DNA from: CAZSXU01 sp964610505
Lineage (GTDB): Bacteria; Arandabacterota; Arandabacteria; JAGLYR01
Length of the DNA: 64,000 nt
Direction: 5' to 3'
NCBI GenBank assembly: GCA_964610505.1
Contig: CAZSXU010000009.1
Span: forward strand, 59,297-123,296
Positions 51,424-61,070 of this stretch are shown here, piece by piece (within the stretch, counting starts at the first letter, position 1; each line of letters opens with the position of its first letter). The notes beneath the pieces are model-generated. The model was not told where the DNA came from. It saw nothing but the letters and a program-made list of their open reading frames with translations, and ran no database searches. Position numbers and translations under genes: made by a program.

Positions 51424-52518
51424 CTACATGGCCTCGATGTAGATCGAACCGGTAATCGTCGAAACCCGAATCATCTGCCCGCCGCCACGGTAAATCGCGT
51501 GGACCGACGTGCGGGACGCCTGAACCTCCATGTCTTCCGGCATCCCGATCTCCACCTCGCCGTTCACGGTCTCGATCACAAACTCGTACGAACCGCTCTC
51601 TGCAAGCTGTAGATCCACGTCGCCGCTCGACGTCGTGATGTCACAGTCCTCACCTTCCAGCGACTCGATTTCCGCGTCTACGTAGCCTTCGGACGTTCTC
51701 ACCAGGACGCCGCCGGTGTGGTCCCCGATCTCGACGTCCCCGGAAGAGGTCAGAACGGTCAGCATCCCGCTGCAGTCCATCGCCATGACGGTGGACGAAC
51801 TGCCCCCCAGTTCAATGGGTCCCTCCACGTCCTGGCAGTGGATGTCGCCCGAGGTCACCCCGACGACGAGCGCTCCGCGAATGCCGATGGCCGTCACGTC
51901 CCCCGTGGTGGCGCTGACTCGGGTATCCCCGCGCACGTCGCCCAAATCGATTTCCCCGGAGGTCGCCGCAACCGCCAGCTGCCCCTTGGTCTCCCTTACG
52001 CTCACGTCACCGCTGGTCACCGAGAGAACCAGAGATCCCCCGGTCTCCTCGACCACGATGTCTCCCGATGAAGCGGTCACGACGATCGATGCCTTGGTCG
52101 GCACCATGATTTCGTAGTCGATTTCTCCGGTCGGGCTCTTGGAGAGGAGCAGATCGAGAACTCCACCTCCCCCACCCCACTCGGGATACTTGGTCTCGAC
52201 CGTAATCTGGCGGGTGCCCTCTCCGCGAATCTTCATCTGCAGATCGTCCGCATATTCCTTGGCCTCGTCCATCGACCGCGCTCGCACAACCTTGCGCGCG
52301 ATGATCCGGATCTCGTTCCGAGCCCAGGAAGTGATCTCGGTGTCCCCCGAGGTGTTGGACAGGACGAGCGTCACGTCCGGATCCACCGGAATCATGCGCG
52401 AGACTTCGTCCACGTACTCGACCTTCCGGGCTTCGGCCGGTACGGCCACGGCCACAACCGCCAGAAGCGCGATCATGCAAACAAGGTCTCCTCTCACGTT
52501 GACGCTGCGCTTCTCCAC
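51424..52518 (-). CDS. DUF4097-family secreted beta-solenoid protein
   Basis: 364 residues. Signal peptide (MIALLAVVAVAVPAEA), then a long regular array of short strands with SGD/TGD turns: VVTASSGDIVVEETGGSL, SVTSGDVSVRETKGQL, AATSGEIDLGDVRGDT, SATTGDVTAIGIRG, TSSGDVEIGDHTGG. This is the DUF4097 (putative adhesin) pattern, seen beside ECF sigma/anti-sigma pairs in many bacteria. Located between the sigma and anti-sigma genes; it could be the periplasmic sensor or a target. Confidence 0.85.
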   Translation of the reverse strand: MEKRSVNVRGDLVCMIALLAVVAVAVPAEARKVEYVDEVSRMIPVDPDVTLVLSNTSGDTEITSWARNEIRIIARKVVRARSMDEAKEYADDLQMKIRGEGTRQITVETKYPEWGGGGGVLDLLLSKSPTGEIDYEIMVPTKASIVVTASSGDIVVEETGGSLVLSVTSGDVSVRETKGQLAVAATSGEIDLGDVRGDTRVSATTGDVTAIGIRGALVVGVTSGDIHCQDVEGPIELGGSSSTVMAMDCSGMLTVLTSSGDVEIGDHTGGVLVRTSEGYVDAEIESLEGEDCDITTSSGDVDLQLAESGSYEFVIETVNGEVEIGMPEDMEVQASRTSVHAIYRGGGQMIRVSTITGSIYIEAM

Positions 52519-52545
52519 TTTCGGTCACCTCCGGTCTCAACGACT

Positions 52546-53199
52546 CTAGAACTCGTCCATGTAGGGGGTCAGCAGGTCCCGAAGCCTCTGCCGAGCCCTG
52601 TGAACTCTCACCTTCACCGTACCTATGGGAAGACCCAGAACCGAGGAGATCTCCTCGTACGACAGGTCCTGGTCGTGCCGGAGGAGAATCACGGCTCGGT
52701 ACATCGGTTCCAGTCCTGCAATGGCCCTCTTCATGATCTCCTCCCTCTCACTCTGGTGTACGGATTCGGAGGGGTCGGAGTTTCGATCGGGGAGCCGGCT
52801 TTTGAGATCTCGGCTCTCTTCCTCGTTTTCTTCCAGGGAGACGGTGTATCCTTTCCGCTTGCGGAGGGCGTCCACGCAGTGGTTCGTGGCGATCCGGTAG
52901 AGCCACGAGCTGAACTTGAACCGGTGATCGTACTTCTCGAGTGACGTGAATGCTTTGACAAACGCCTCCTGCGCGGCATCGTTGGCATCCTCCGCGTTTC
53001 CCAGCATCCGGTAGGCAAGGTTGTAGATTCCCCTCCGGTACCGGGAGAGCAGGTGCTCGTATCCGGATTCATCTCCGGCGAGACACTGCTCGATCCACTC
53101 ACGATCCTGATCCACGGCCGCCGTCCAGTTTCCGAGAACATCGGAGAGTCCATCTGCGGGCCACTCCCGGGCGCCGGCCCCCGCCGCCGTTTCAGACAA
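52546..53199 (-). CDS. ECF RNA polymerase sigma factor (RpoE-like)
   Basis: 217 residues from TTG at 53199 (GGAG seven bases upstream). Region 2 (LLSRYRRGIYNLAYRMLGNAEDANDAAQEAFVKAF, FSSWLYRIATNHCVDALRKRK) and region 4 (PMYRAVILLRHDQDLSYEEISSVLGLPIGTVKVRVHRARQRLRD), no region 3. The frame is open to 53322, but no ribosome-binding site serves ATG 53259 or 53241. A 32-codon upstream frame ends across the TTG, suggesting translational coupling. First gene of an operon with its probable anti-sigma factor. Confidence 0.9.
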   Translation of the reverse strand: MSETAAGAGAREWPADGLSDVLGNWTAAVDQDREWIEQCLAGDESGYEHLLSRYRRGIYNLAYRMLGNAEDANDAAQEAFVKAFTSLEKYDHRFKFSSWLYRIATNHCVDALRKRKGYTVSLEENEEESRDLKSRLPDRNSDPSESVHQSEREEIMKRAIAGLEPMYRAVILLRHDQDLSYEEISSVLGLPIGTVKVRVHRARQRLRDLLTPYMDEF

Positions 53200-53290
53200 G
53201 GCCCGGCTCCTCTCCCCGCAACTGCCGGCCGCCCGGCCCATAGGGCCGGCACGGCGCATCGTCGGTGGCGGCTGTGAAATCCTCCGACAT
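53192..53290 (-). CDS. Possible 32-codon leader peptide overlapping the ECF sigma start
   Basis: ATG at 53290 preceded by GGAGG (53304-53300) at nine bases; peptide MSEDFTAATDDAPCRPYGPG... ending GEEPGLV. Its TGA overlaps the TTG of the sigma gene in TTGTCTGA. The strong ribosome-binding site and overlap suggest that its translation drives the weak TTG start. Not proven; no homologue known to me. Confidence 0.4.
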   Translation of the reverse strand: MSEDFTAATDDAPCRPYGPGGRQLRGEEPGLV

Positions 53291-53371
53291 TCCTTCGAAC
53301 CTCCAGGCGTGAGATCTCCCACGCCTGACGATACGCAGATCCCGCCGGAAGGGTTTCACCGCCGCCCGGGT

Positions 53372-53400
53372 AGTATTGTTGATGTCGCGGGGAATGTCCA
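53372..53400 (-). promoter_or_regulatory. Promoter candidate for the ECF sigma operon
   Basis: Minus strand TGGACA (53400-53395), 17-base spacer, AATACT (53377-53372). Leader of about 165 bases to the TTG, 75 to the upstream ATG. It is not an obvious ECF-type (GGAAC / CGTC) promoter. Confidence 0.45.
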
Positions 53401-53461
53401 GAGGGCAATTGGTCCGGCATCCTGAATGGATCCCCGCGGTCGGACCTTTGTGGCTTTTCCC

Positions 53462-53491
53462 TTGACAGCCGTTTCTACCGAATCCTAGGAT
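53462..53491 (+). promoter_or_regulatory. eno: Sigma-70-type promoter for enolase
   Basis: TTGACA (53462-53467), 18-base spacer, TAGGAT (53486-53491). Leader of about 63 bases with AGAAGGAG before the ATG. Confidence 0.7.
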
Positions 53492-53560
53492 CTTCTTGTC
53501 CATCATGAACATATCCGTCGCTCCCTAACGCATGACGTCACACCCAGAAGGAGTCATCCC

Positions 53561-54901
<1,341 letters not shown>

Positions 54902-55010
54902 GCGGCGGGCGACACGGCAGGAGAATCCAAGTGGCTTTCCGTCCAAGGGGCGTCTCCCCCTTCGTGTGTTTCATCAACTTCGTGGTGAAGATTCCTGGAG
55001 TGAGCGGCCC

Positions 55011-55349
55011 ATGAAGGTCTCCAAACAGAGGGTGCTCCGCCGCCCGATTCGGGAATTCGTTTCCCGGCAGAAGATCGGCCGCATCATTGCCGTTGCGCTC
55101 GGCCTGTGGCTGCTGTGGATTCTGCTCGCCGGCGATACGAGCCTGGTGCAGCTCTGGAAGCTCAAGAAGGAGAACACCGAGATTCTGGAAGAGATCGGAC
55201 GGCTGGAAGGGCGCCTGGAGGATCTGGCCACGGAAGAGGACAATCTCCAGAACCCGGAGCATCTCGAAAAACTGGCCCGGGAAGAATACGGCATGATTCG
55301 CGAGGGTGAGACCGCCTATCGCATCGTCGACACCGAAGCGGAGGAATAG
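55011..55349 (+). CDS. ftsB: Septum formation initiator FtsB/DivIC family
   Basis: 112 residues: basic cytoplasmic start, one membrane helix (IAVALGLWLLWILLAGD, about 25-42), a leucine-zipper coiled coil (LKKENTEILEEIGRLEGRLEDL) and the family ending PEHLEKLAREEYGMIREGE. Bitopic divisome protein that joins FtsL and FtsQ. ATG at 55011 with GGAG ten bases upstream; the frame opens at 54966. Lies 109 bp after eno and ends 21 bp from the convergent sulfatase-like gene. Confidence 0.9.
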   Translation: MKVSKQRVLRRPIREFVSRQKIGRIIAVALGLWLLWILLAGDTSLVQLWKLKKENTEILEEIGRLEGRLEDLATEEDNLQNPEHLEKLAREEYGMIREGETAYRIVDTEAEE

Positions 55350-55370
55350 CGTCGTCCACTCCATTCTCGG

Positions 55371-57581
55371 CTATCGATGTTCGCTTCTCTCGGATCTGTA
55401 GAGAGATCGGACCCTCGGATCGTCGTGGAGACCGTTGAGACGCGCGTCACCCTGCAACCGCCCGAAATCCTCGAAGCCGTGTTCAACGGCGAGCGCCAAC
55501 CACTCGACGGCCTCATCCCTCCTGTTCTCCAGATTGGCAAGGCAGGCGAGGTTGTAGTAGGCCTCGCCCAGCTCGGGATCGAGTTCGAGGGCTCGCTTGT
55601 ACCACCGCATGGCCTCCTCGGTGGCGTTGAGGCGTGACCAGGCATGGGCCAGGAAGAGGCGAGGCGTGGGGTCCAGGGGCCGGAGATTCGAGAGCCTCTC
55701 CAGAGCGCGCACCGCCCTGCGATCGTTTCCTGTCAACCGCAGAGCCTCCGCGTAGATGCCCAGAGCGGTGGTATTGTCGGGGGCAGCCGCCAGCATCTCC
55801 TCCAACAGCGGGATCATCTCCTGCGGCCTGTTTCTCTGGAACTCGAGACGGGAGAGGCGCACGAGCACCTCCTCGTCGGAAGGGTCCAGTTCCAAGGATC
55901 TGCGGAAGGCCCGAATCGCCGCGTCGGTGTCTCCTCGCTGCATGTACAACACGGCCAGGCCGACGTGCGCGTCGGCGTGGTCCGGATGAATCTCCAGGAC
56001 CCGCTGCAGGGTTTCGTGCGCCTTCTGGAAATCCCTTACGCTCAGGTAGGCGCCGGCCAGAATCGTATACCAGAGGGGATTCTCGGGATCGGTTTCGAGG
56101 GCGCTCTCGTAGGCTTCGATTCCCTTCGTGAGATCTCCGGCGGTGAGAAGGTTCTTTCCCAGTCTGGCCTGGAACTTCGCCACCTGCCGGCGGTTGAAGG
56201 CCTCCATCTCGTACTTCGGGTCGGGAAGAGGACCGTCCCTCTCCGGTGCCGCATCGCTCATCCCGGCCATGTACCCCAGGGACTCGAGCCGCTCTCTTGT
56301 GATGTCGTCCCGCGGAATCTCGGCCGGGAGAAACCGGTCGTCCACCGGGAGCGATCGGAGGAAGTCTTCAAGCGCCTCGGCCAGCTCCTTCTCCTTTCCA
56401 TGCCCGCTGCCGGCCAGGTTTACAACTTCTCCGCCGTCCTGTGCCAGGTCGTAGAGCTCCGGCTCCGGAGCGCGGATGTACTTCCAGTTCTCGGTTCGAA
56501 TCCCCAGGAGCTCGCTCCAGCCATAACTGAGTCGCGGGCGGTAGGTTTCGCAGTAGAGGGGCCTTGCAGGGACGTTCCCATCGCAGAAGCAGGCCGAGAG
56601 GTCGACCCCCTGGAACGGCTCCGGGCACTCGACCCCCAGCAGCTGCAGCACCGTGGGCGCAATATCGACGAGACTTACGGCGCCGGACACGCGCACCCCC
56701 GGCGGGCACACGTCCGGGCAGAAGAAAACGAGCGGAACTCTGAGCGTCGAGTCATAGATGAGGAGCCCGTGCTGGGCCTCGTTGTGTTCTCCGAGTCCTT
56801 CACCGTGATCGGCGGTGAGGATGACGAGCGTCCGCCCCGGGATGTTGAAGGACCGGATTCGGTCAAAAAACACACCGATCTGATGATCGGTGAAAGCCAC
56901 TTCTCCATCGTACAGGCAATCCGCGTAGAGAGAATCGAAGGGCGGAGGCGGATCGTAATAGGAGTGCGGGTCAAAGTAGTGAAGGAGAATGAAGAACGGA
57001 TGATCCTTGTTGGCTCCGATCCATCGTGCCGCGTTCCGGGTGACGATGTCCGCGCGCCGGCGGCTCCGGCGGAGCTCCTCGGCAAGGGGAACGTAGACCG
57101 GATCGTTGGGGCGGTAGGACCCCTCGAAGTCGTCGTCGTAGGTGTCGAATCCCTGATCCAGGCCTGAGGAGGGATCCATCACGGCGGAACCCAGGATGGC
57201 GGCGGTCCGAAGTCCCCTGTCTCGGAGCACCTCTGCGAGGGTAAGCATCTCATCGTTGAGAGCGTACAGGCCGTTGTCGCGGACCCCGTGGGTCGGAGGA
57301 AAGCTGGAGGTCAGCAAGGAAGTGAACGCCGGCACGGTCACCGGGACCGGCGTGATCCCCTGTTCGAAGAGGGTCCCGTTTCGAGCCAAATCGTCCATGA
57401 CGGGGGTCCGAATCTCGGAGTATCCATAGCAGCCGAGGTGGTCGGAACGGAGGGTGTCGATCACGATCAGAATCACGTTCGTGACCTGCGCCTTGGGACC
57501 TGAACGGCCGCAGCCCGAGAAATGGAGGGCCGCCGTGACCAGACCCGCCAGAATGGCAACCCACGCTGTACGCCGCACCAT
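55371..57581 (-). CDS. Sulfatase-fold lipoprotein with C-terminal TPR repeats
   Basis: 736 residues from ATG at 57581 (GGGAG seven bases upstream; the upstream frame to 57662 lies before the transcript start). Lipobox LHFSGC (Cys24). Alkaline-phosphatase/sulfatase fold (about 32-420): NVILIVIDTLRSDHLGCYGY, TADHGEGLGEH, then about seven TPR motifs (470-730). At the nucleophile position the sulfatase C/S-x-P-x-R is replaced by Thr82-Val-Pro84-Ala, so this is not a formylglycine sulfatase; a phosphotransferase or hydrolase using Thr is more likely. Surface or periplasmic; substrate unknown. Confidence 0.85.
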   Translation of the reverse strand: MVRRTAWVAILAGLVTAALHFSGCGRSGPKAQVTNVILIVIDTLRSDHLGCYGYSEIRTPVMDDLARNGTLFEQGITPVPVTVPAFTSLLTSSFPPTHGVRDNGLYALNDEMLTLAEVLRDRGLRTAAILGSAVMDPSSGLDQGFDTYDDDFEGSYRPNDPVYVPLAEELRRSRRRADIVTRNAARWIGANKDHPFFILLHYFDPHSYYDPPPPFDSLYADCLYDGEVAFTDHQIGVFFDRIRSFNIPGRTLVILTADHGEGLGEHNEAQHGLLIYDSTLRVPLVFFCPDVCPPGVRVSGAVSLVDIAPTVLQLLGVECPEPFQGVDLSACFCDGNVPARPLYCETYRPRLSYGWSELLGIRTENWKYIRAPEPELYDLAQDGGEVVNLAGSGHGKEKELAEALEDFLRSLPVDDRFLPAEIPRDDITRERLESLGYMAGMSDAAPERDGPLPDPKYEMEAFNRRQVAKFQARLGKNLLTAGDLTKGIEAYESALETDPENPLWYTILAGAYLSVRDFQKAHETLQRVLEIHPDHADAHVGLAVLYMQRGDTDAAIRAFRRSLELDPSDEEVLVRLSRLEFQRNRPQEMIPLLEEMLAAAPDNTTALGIYAEALRLTGNDRRAVRALERLSNLRPLDPTPRLFLAHAWSRLNATEEAMRWYKRALELDPELGEAYYNLACLANLENRRDEAVEWLALAVEHGFEDFGRLQGDARLNGLHDDPRVRSLYRSERSEHR

Positions 57582-57989
57582 TACAGTCTCCCGGTCCTCG
57601 GAACCGAAGATCTTGAGGTCATCCGCTCGCGGGAGTATACATTCGTATCTCACTCCCTTCAAGTCCGCAACGGGAGAAGCCGGACCGGGATGACGGCGCC
57701 TGTCGGGGTCCCGTCAACCAGGGCGCGGGCGCCGGCCCTGGCTCACCCGCCGCCGGGGACGTCGATGGCGATCCGGTGGCATCAGGCTCTTTGACGGTGA
57801 GGAACGCTCCGCACGGCCACGGGTTTCGGGACCGACGCCGTCCCGGAAGGTTGCTGAAGCAATTCTTGTGGACCGTCGGAAGGAATCGTCTTCCCCGAAT
57901 TGAGAAATCTGATATTTTTGACTCCAGAACATCCTGATTCGAGTCGAAGAAGAAGGGGTGACACTTTCCGTGCATCCGGGGGCCATCTC
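57582..57989. other. Divergent intergenic region between the sulfatase-like and HDOD genes
   Basis: 408 bases with the sulfatase-gene promoter at 57634-57662. An AT-rich patch (57895-57925) probably holds the HDOD promoter, though no convincing hexamer pair was found. No gene seen. Confidence 0.55.
57634..57662 (-). promoter_or_regulatory. Sigma-70-type promoter for the sulfatase-like gene
   Basis: Minus strand TTGAAG (57662-57657), 17-base spacer, TATACT (57639-57634). The transcript would start near 57627, which excludes the longer frame and supports the ATG at 57581. Confidence 0.65.
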
Positions 57990-59192
57990 ATGGGCGGTGT
58001 GATTCTCATTGTCATTGTGTTTGCCGCTCTCGTCCTGGGGGGAGCCGTCTTCCTCGGAGGCAAAAGCACACCTCCGGCGCCCCACAAACCCAGCCGTCCC
58101 GGGAAGCCGCGGGCGGCTCGGCCGGCGAAGCCCGCGCCCGGGCCGGACGCACCGCAACGTCCGGCCCCACCGCCGAGCCCGCAGACCCGGCCCTATCCGA
58201 ATCCGCTGGATTTCTCCCACCTCGAGCCGGTCCCCGAGGGCGTAACCGTGCCCGGTGATGAGGAGATCGCCGCCGACCTCGTCGAGAGAGTTGTCGGCGA
58301 AGCCAGGAGCGTTTCCGACCGGCTCTGTTCTCGACGCAAAATCTTCGACGGGATCTCGAGCGCAGCCGTTGAACCGTCGGAACTGACCGAGCTGGTCCTC
58401 AGCGATCCGGCGCTGGCGGGCCAGGTCCTGCGGACGGTGAACTCGTCGTTCTACGGGTTGAGGCAGCCCGTGGCGTCGGTCTTCCGGGCCGTGCTTCTGC
58501 TGGGCCACGGTGAGGTGAGGAACATCGTCTGGCGCGCGTCGGTCATCGAGTCCCTCGGGTCCAGTCGGGGGTCGGCCGGCCCGCTCACGGAGGAGCTCTG
58601 GCGTCACTCGTTTTCGACCTCGCGCGTCGCTTATGCGATTGCGAAGTCCCTGGGTCTTGCCGGACCCGATGAAATCTCGACGGCGGCGCTCCTCCACGAC
58701 ATCGGCAAGCTGATCTGTCTCCACGTCTGGCCCGATCTTGCCGGAGACCTGTACGAGCCGGTGCGGTTCGGCGACTTGGATCTTCTCGTGAGAGAGCAGG
58801 AGGATCTGAAGATCGACCACGCGCGCCTCGGCGGGGAAATCGCCAGAGCCTGGGGACTGCCGGAGGAAACCTGCGCCACGATCACCCACCATCACGCTCC
58901 GAGCTACGTCGAGACCGGCGGCGTCGACGGGAATCCCCGCTGCATCTCGGCCGTCCACGTCGCCGACATCATCTGTCACTGCATGAACCGGCAGAGAGGC
59001 TTGGAGGACGGGGGAACGATATACCTACCGGCAAGCAGCTGGGTGAGGGCGCTCACGGGAAGGGACGACCTCGAATCGGTATGCTCGGAGAGCGTCATTC
59101 GATCCCTCAGGCGGCCGGGTATCTCGGACGGCGGGGCACCGTCCTCGGCGAAACGGACAGACGGGATCCCTGCTCCAGCCGCCCCCGACTAG
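57990..59192 (+). CDS. HDOD-domain signalling protein with membrane anchor
   Basis: 400 residues from ATG at 57990. Membrane helix (GVILIVIVFAALVLGGAVFLGG), a 45-residue Pro/Ala/Lys linker, then HDOD (about 90-300): EIAADLVERVVGEARSV, LSDPALAGQVLRTVNSSFYGLRQPVASVFRAVLLLG, and an intact HD motif ALLHDIGKLICLHVW. HDOD proteins take part in stress and c-di-GMP-type signalling; most lack catalysis. Start codon has only GGGGG at a tight distance, and the open frame begins at 57900. Confidence 0.85.
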   Translation: MGGVILIVIVFAALVLGGAVFLGGKSTPPAPHKPSRPGKPRAARPAKPAPGPDAPQRPAPPPSPQTRPYPNPLDFSHLEPVPEGVTVPGDEEIAADLVERVVGEARSVSDRLCSRRKIFDGISSAAVEPSELTELVLSDPALAGQVLRTVNSSFYGLRQPVASVFRAVLLLGHGEVRNIVWRASVIESLGSSRGSAGPLTEELWRHSFSTSRVAYAIAKSLGLAGPDEISTAALLHDIGKLICLHVWPDLAGDLYEPVRFGDLDLLVREQEDLKIDHARLGGEIARAWGLPEETCATITHHHAPSYVETGGVDGNPRCISAVHVADIICHCMNRQRGLEDGGTIYLPASSWVRALTGRDDLESVCSESVIRSLRRPGISDGGAPSSAKRTDGIPAPAAPD

Positions 59193-59614
59193 CGCCCCAC
59201 TCTCCGGTCCCGAACCCTGGCAAGTTGTCACCTCTCACTGGATCCCGAGCCATCCGTGCGACCATGATTTCTTCGACATCCCCGCAGATCTCTATTGAGG
59301 GCAACTCCGCACTCGCCGGGGAGTTCCATGCTTCGGATTCATCCACGAGCCCTTGATCTGTCTCGGGATTCCAGGTAGGCTTGAGCGCGGACGGAAATAC
59401 ACGCGGCCAACCGGCCGGAGAAAACACCGGGGAAGTCTTTTCGGCCGCAGCAGTGGGGACGGAGACGAACGCAAGACGGGCTTTCTCAGGACCACCCGTG
59501 ATCCCCACGGCGGGCCTTTTTGAGAAACGGCGTCTCGGCGCGGAGGGTTCCTTCAACAGTCCTTCTGTCCCACATGACGTCTCCCGAATCGCGCCGAATT
59601 GCGAGGTTGTGAAA
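59193..59614. other. Intergenic region before the methyltransferase gene
   Basis: 422 bases. The frame of the methyltransferase is open back to 59381, but the residues before its zinc motif show no domain. No promoter or terminator stands out. Confidence 0.5.
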
Positions 59615-60430
59615 GTGAAATGCTCGACATCAGAGTTACTCTGTTGTCCTCATTGTCAAGGCGCGCTTTCCCGGTGCGATGAGCCCAGTAACAGCGTGGC
59701 GGATGAAGGGGATCTGTCTTGCTCGCACTGTGAGCGAAGCTTTCCCATCAGGAACGGCATCGCCCATTTCACTTCTCCTGAGGAACTGGAGGGCCTGAAT
59801 CGACACTTCGCCAGATTCTACGAGCGGTTCTCACGCTTCGAGCCGGTCTTCGACAAGTTGTCGTTTCTGTCTATGGGCGGAGAGCGCAGGGCACGCTCAG
59901 AGATTCTGCGTCGGTTGGAGCTTGCAGGGGGCCGGATTCTCGAGGTTTCAATCGGGGCGGGTGGCAATCTTCCCTACCTGTTTGAGTCTCCCAAGGTGAG
60001 CGAGGTGTACGGCCTGGACATCTCCTTGGCGCAGCTGATCCGGTGTCGCAAGTCCGTCAGGAAACGGGGATGGCCGGTACACCTCTTCTTCGGAATGGCA
60101 GAGGCGTTGCCCTTCAGAGCAGGATCATTTGACGCCGTCTTTCACATTGGCGGGATCAACTTCTTCTCGGGAAAGAAGAGAGCCATTGACGAGATGATCC
60201 GTGTGGCGCGGCCGGGAACCAAGATCGTCATCGCCGATGAATCGGAACGGATTGCACGGTTCATCGCTCGCCTCTTCCGTCTATCGCGCTCACAACAGGG
60301 CAGGAAAGTGGACACGTCCGTGCCGGTTCACCTGGTTCCGGAAACGATGGAAGAGATACGGGCAGAGGGTATTTGGAAACGGCATGGTCAGTATCACGGG
60401 TACTGTCTGGAATTCAGAAAACCGTTATGA
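59615..60430 (+). CDS. SAM-dependent methyltransferase with N-terminal zinc ribbon
   Basis: 271 residues from GTG at 59615 (GCGAGG eight bases upstream; GTG 59609 is possible). Zinc ribbon CCPHC and CSHC (about 10-40) like those of Trm112/RlmA-type proteins, then a class I methyltransferase: motif I ILEVSIGAGGNLPYL, LDISLAQL, motif IV GSFDAVFHIGGINFF and IVIADESERIARF. Group similarity is to UbiE/ubiquinone-type methyltransferases; substrate unknown. Codon use appears less GC-rich than the neighbours. Its stop overlaps the next start (ATGA). Confidence 0.82.
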   Translation: MKCSTSELLCCPHCQGALSRCDEPSNSVADEGDLSCSHCERSFPIRNGIAHFTSPEELEGLNRHFARFYERFSRFEPVFDKLSFLSMGGERRARSEILRRLELAGGRILEVSIGAGGNLPYLFESPKVSEVYGLDISLAQLIRCRKSVRKRGWPVHLFFGMAEALPFRAGSFDAVFHIGGINFFSGKKRAIDEMIRVARPGTKIVIADESERIARFIARLFRLSRSQQGRKVDTSVPVHLVPETMEEIRAEGIWKRHGQYHGYCLEFRKPL

Positions 60431-60618
60431 CGACTGCGAATCAAGGGCATAATGTCAGCGTGCCGTTCAACGTGCTGTTCTTGGCGTATCTCCTCCTCGT
60501 CGCGCTGAGCGTGTACACGATGATCGGCATTGTCGTGCTTTTCGTCATGGCGGCAGTCTGTCTTACGCCTTTTGGGTTCTTCGTGCGAGCGGCCCGGATC
60601 GGGAAGGCTGTCGAATGA
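60427..60618 (+). CDS. Small membrane protein coupled to the methyltransferase
   Basis: 63 residues: MTTANQGHNVSVPF, then two hydrophobic stretches (about 15-32 and 33-50) and a basic end RAARIGKAVE. The ATG overlaps the methyltransferase TGA (ATGA, 60427-60430), so co-translation is likely. No family recognised. Confidence 0.65.
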   Translation: MTTANQGHNVSVPFNVLFLAYLLLVALSVYTMIGIVVLFVMAAVCLTPFGFFVRAARIGKAVE

Positions 60619-61070
60619 GCCTCCCAACCGTTCGCCCCGAGCCCGTCCTGAGCTCGTCGAAGAAACCCATCCCAGCGCCCTTCTTCTTTACGCCAACCAT
60701 CGGAATATCAACCGGTTGGATCATGTGCCGTGTCGCTGCAAGACCTGGCACCAACCGGGCATGTCTACCGCAGCTCGTGTGAATCGGTGTTGCATATTCG
60801 TTGTTTCGTACCAACATTGCCATCCCCTAGTTTCAAACTCGCCCAGGACTGCAGTTTGCCACCAATGTCATGTTACACTTAAAACAAAGAACGAAATCTG
60901 CCAAAATATACCGAGAATTTCCCAAATAAATCCATCCATTAGTTTCATAATATATCTCGGCGTGACTCAATAGCCTGAAAAAAGAAAGTATTTGATTATG
61001 CGCATCGATGATGATACAATTGATCTTGTATAAGGCGTTTCACCCTCGGTTATTCCCTGGAGGCCAGATC
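60619..61070. other. AT-rich intergenic region upstream of the deiminase gene
   Basis: 452 bases. 60625-60690 holds a short repeat-like stretch (GTTCGCCCCGAGCCCGTCC, CTGAGCTCGTCGAAG). From about 60840 to 61040 the sequence is clearly AT-rich against the window average and contains the promoter at 60992-61020. Confidence 0.6.
60992..61020 (+). promoter_or_regulatory. Sigma-70-type promoter for the deiminase-like gene
   Basis: TTGATT (60992-60997), 17-base spacer, TACAAT (61015-61020). Leader of about 43 bases, GGAGG before the ATG. Confidence 0.7.

Larger units (their letters stand above)
53200..53560. other. Divergent promoter region between ECF sigma operon and enolase
   Basis: 361 bases. 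Holds the leader frame, the sigma-operon promoter (53372-53400), an inverted repeat GGTCCG (53412) / CGGACC (53447) and the enolase promoter. No other gene seen. Confidence 0.6.

Noticed and set aside
60720..60770. TGGCACCAACCGGGCA as a sigma-54 promoter
   Set aside because: GG/GC spacing fits, but -12 is GGGC with two mismatches, and a good sigma-70 promoter lies closer to the gene.
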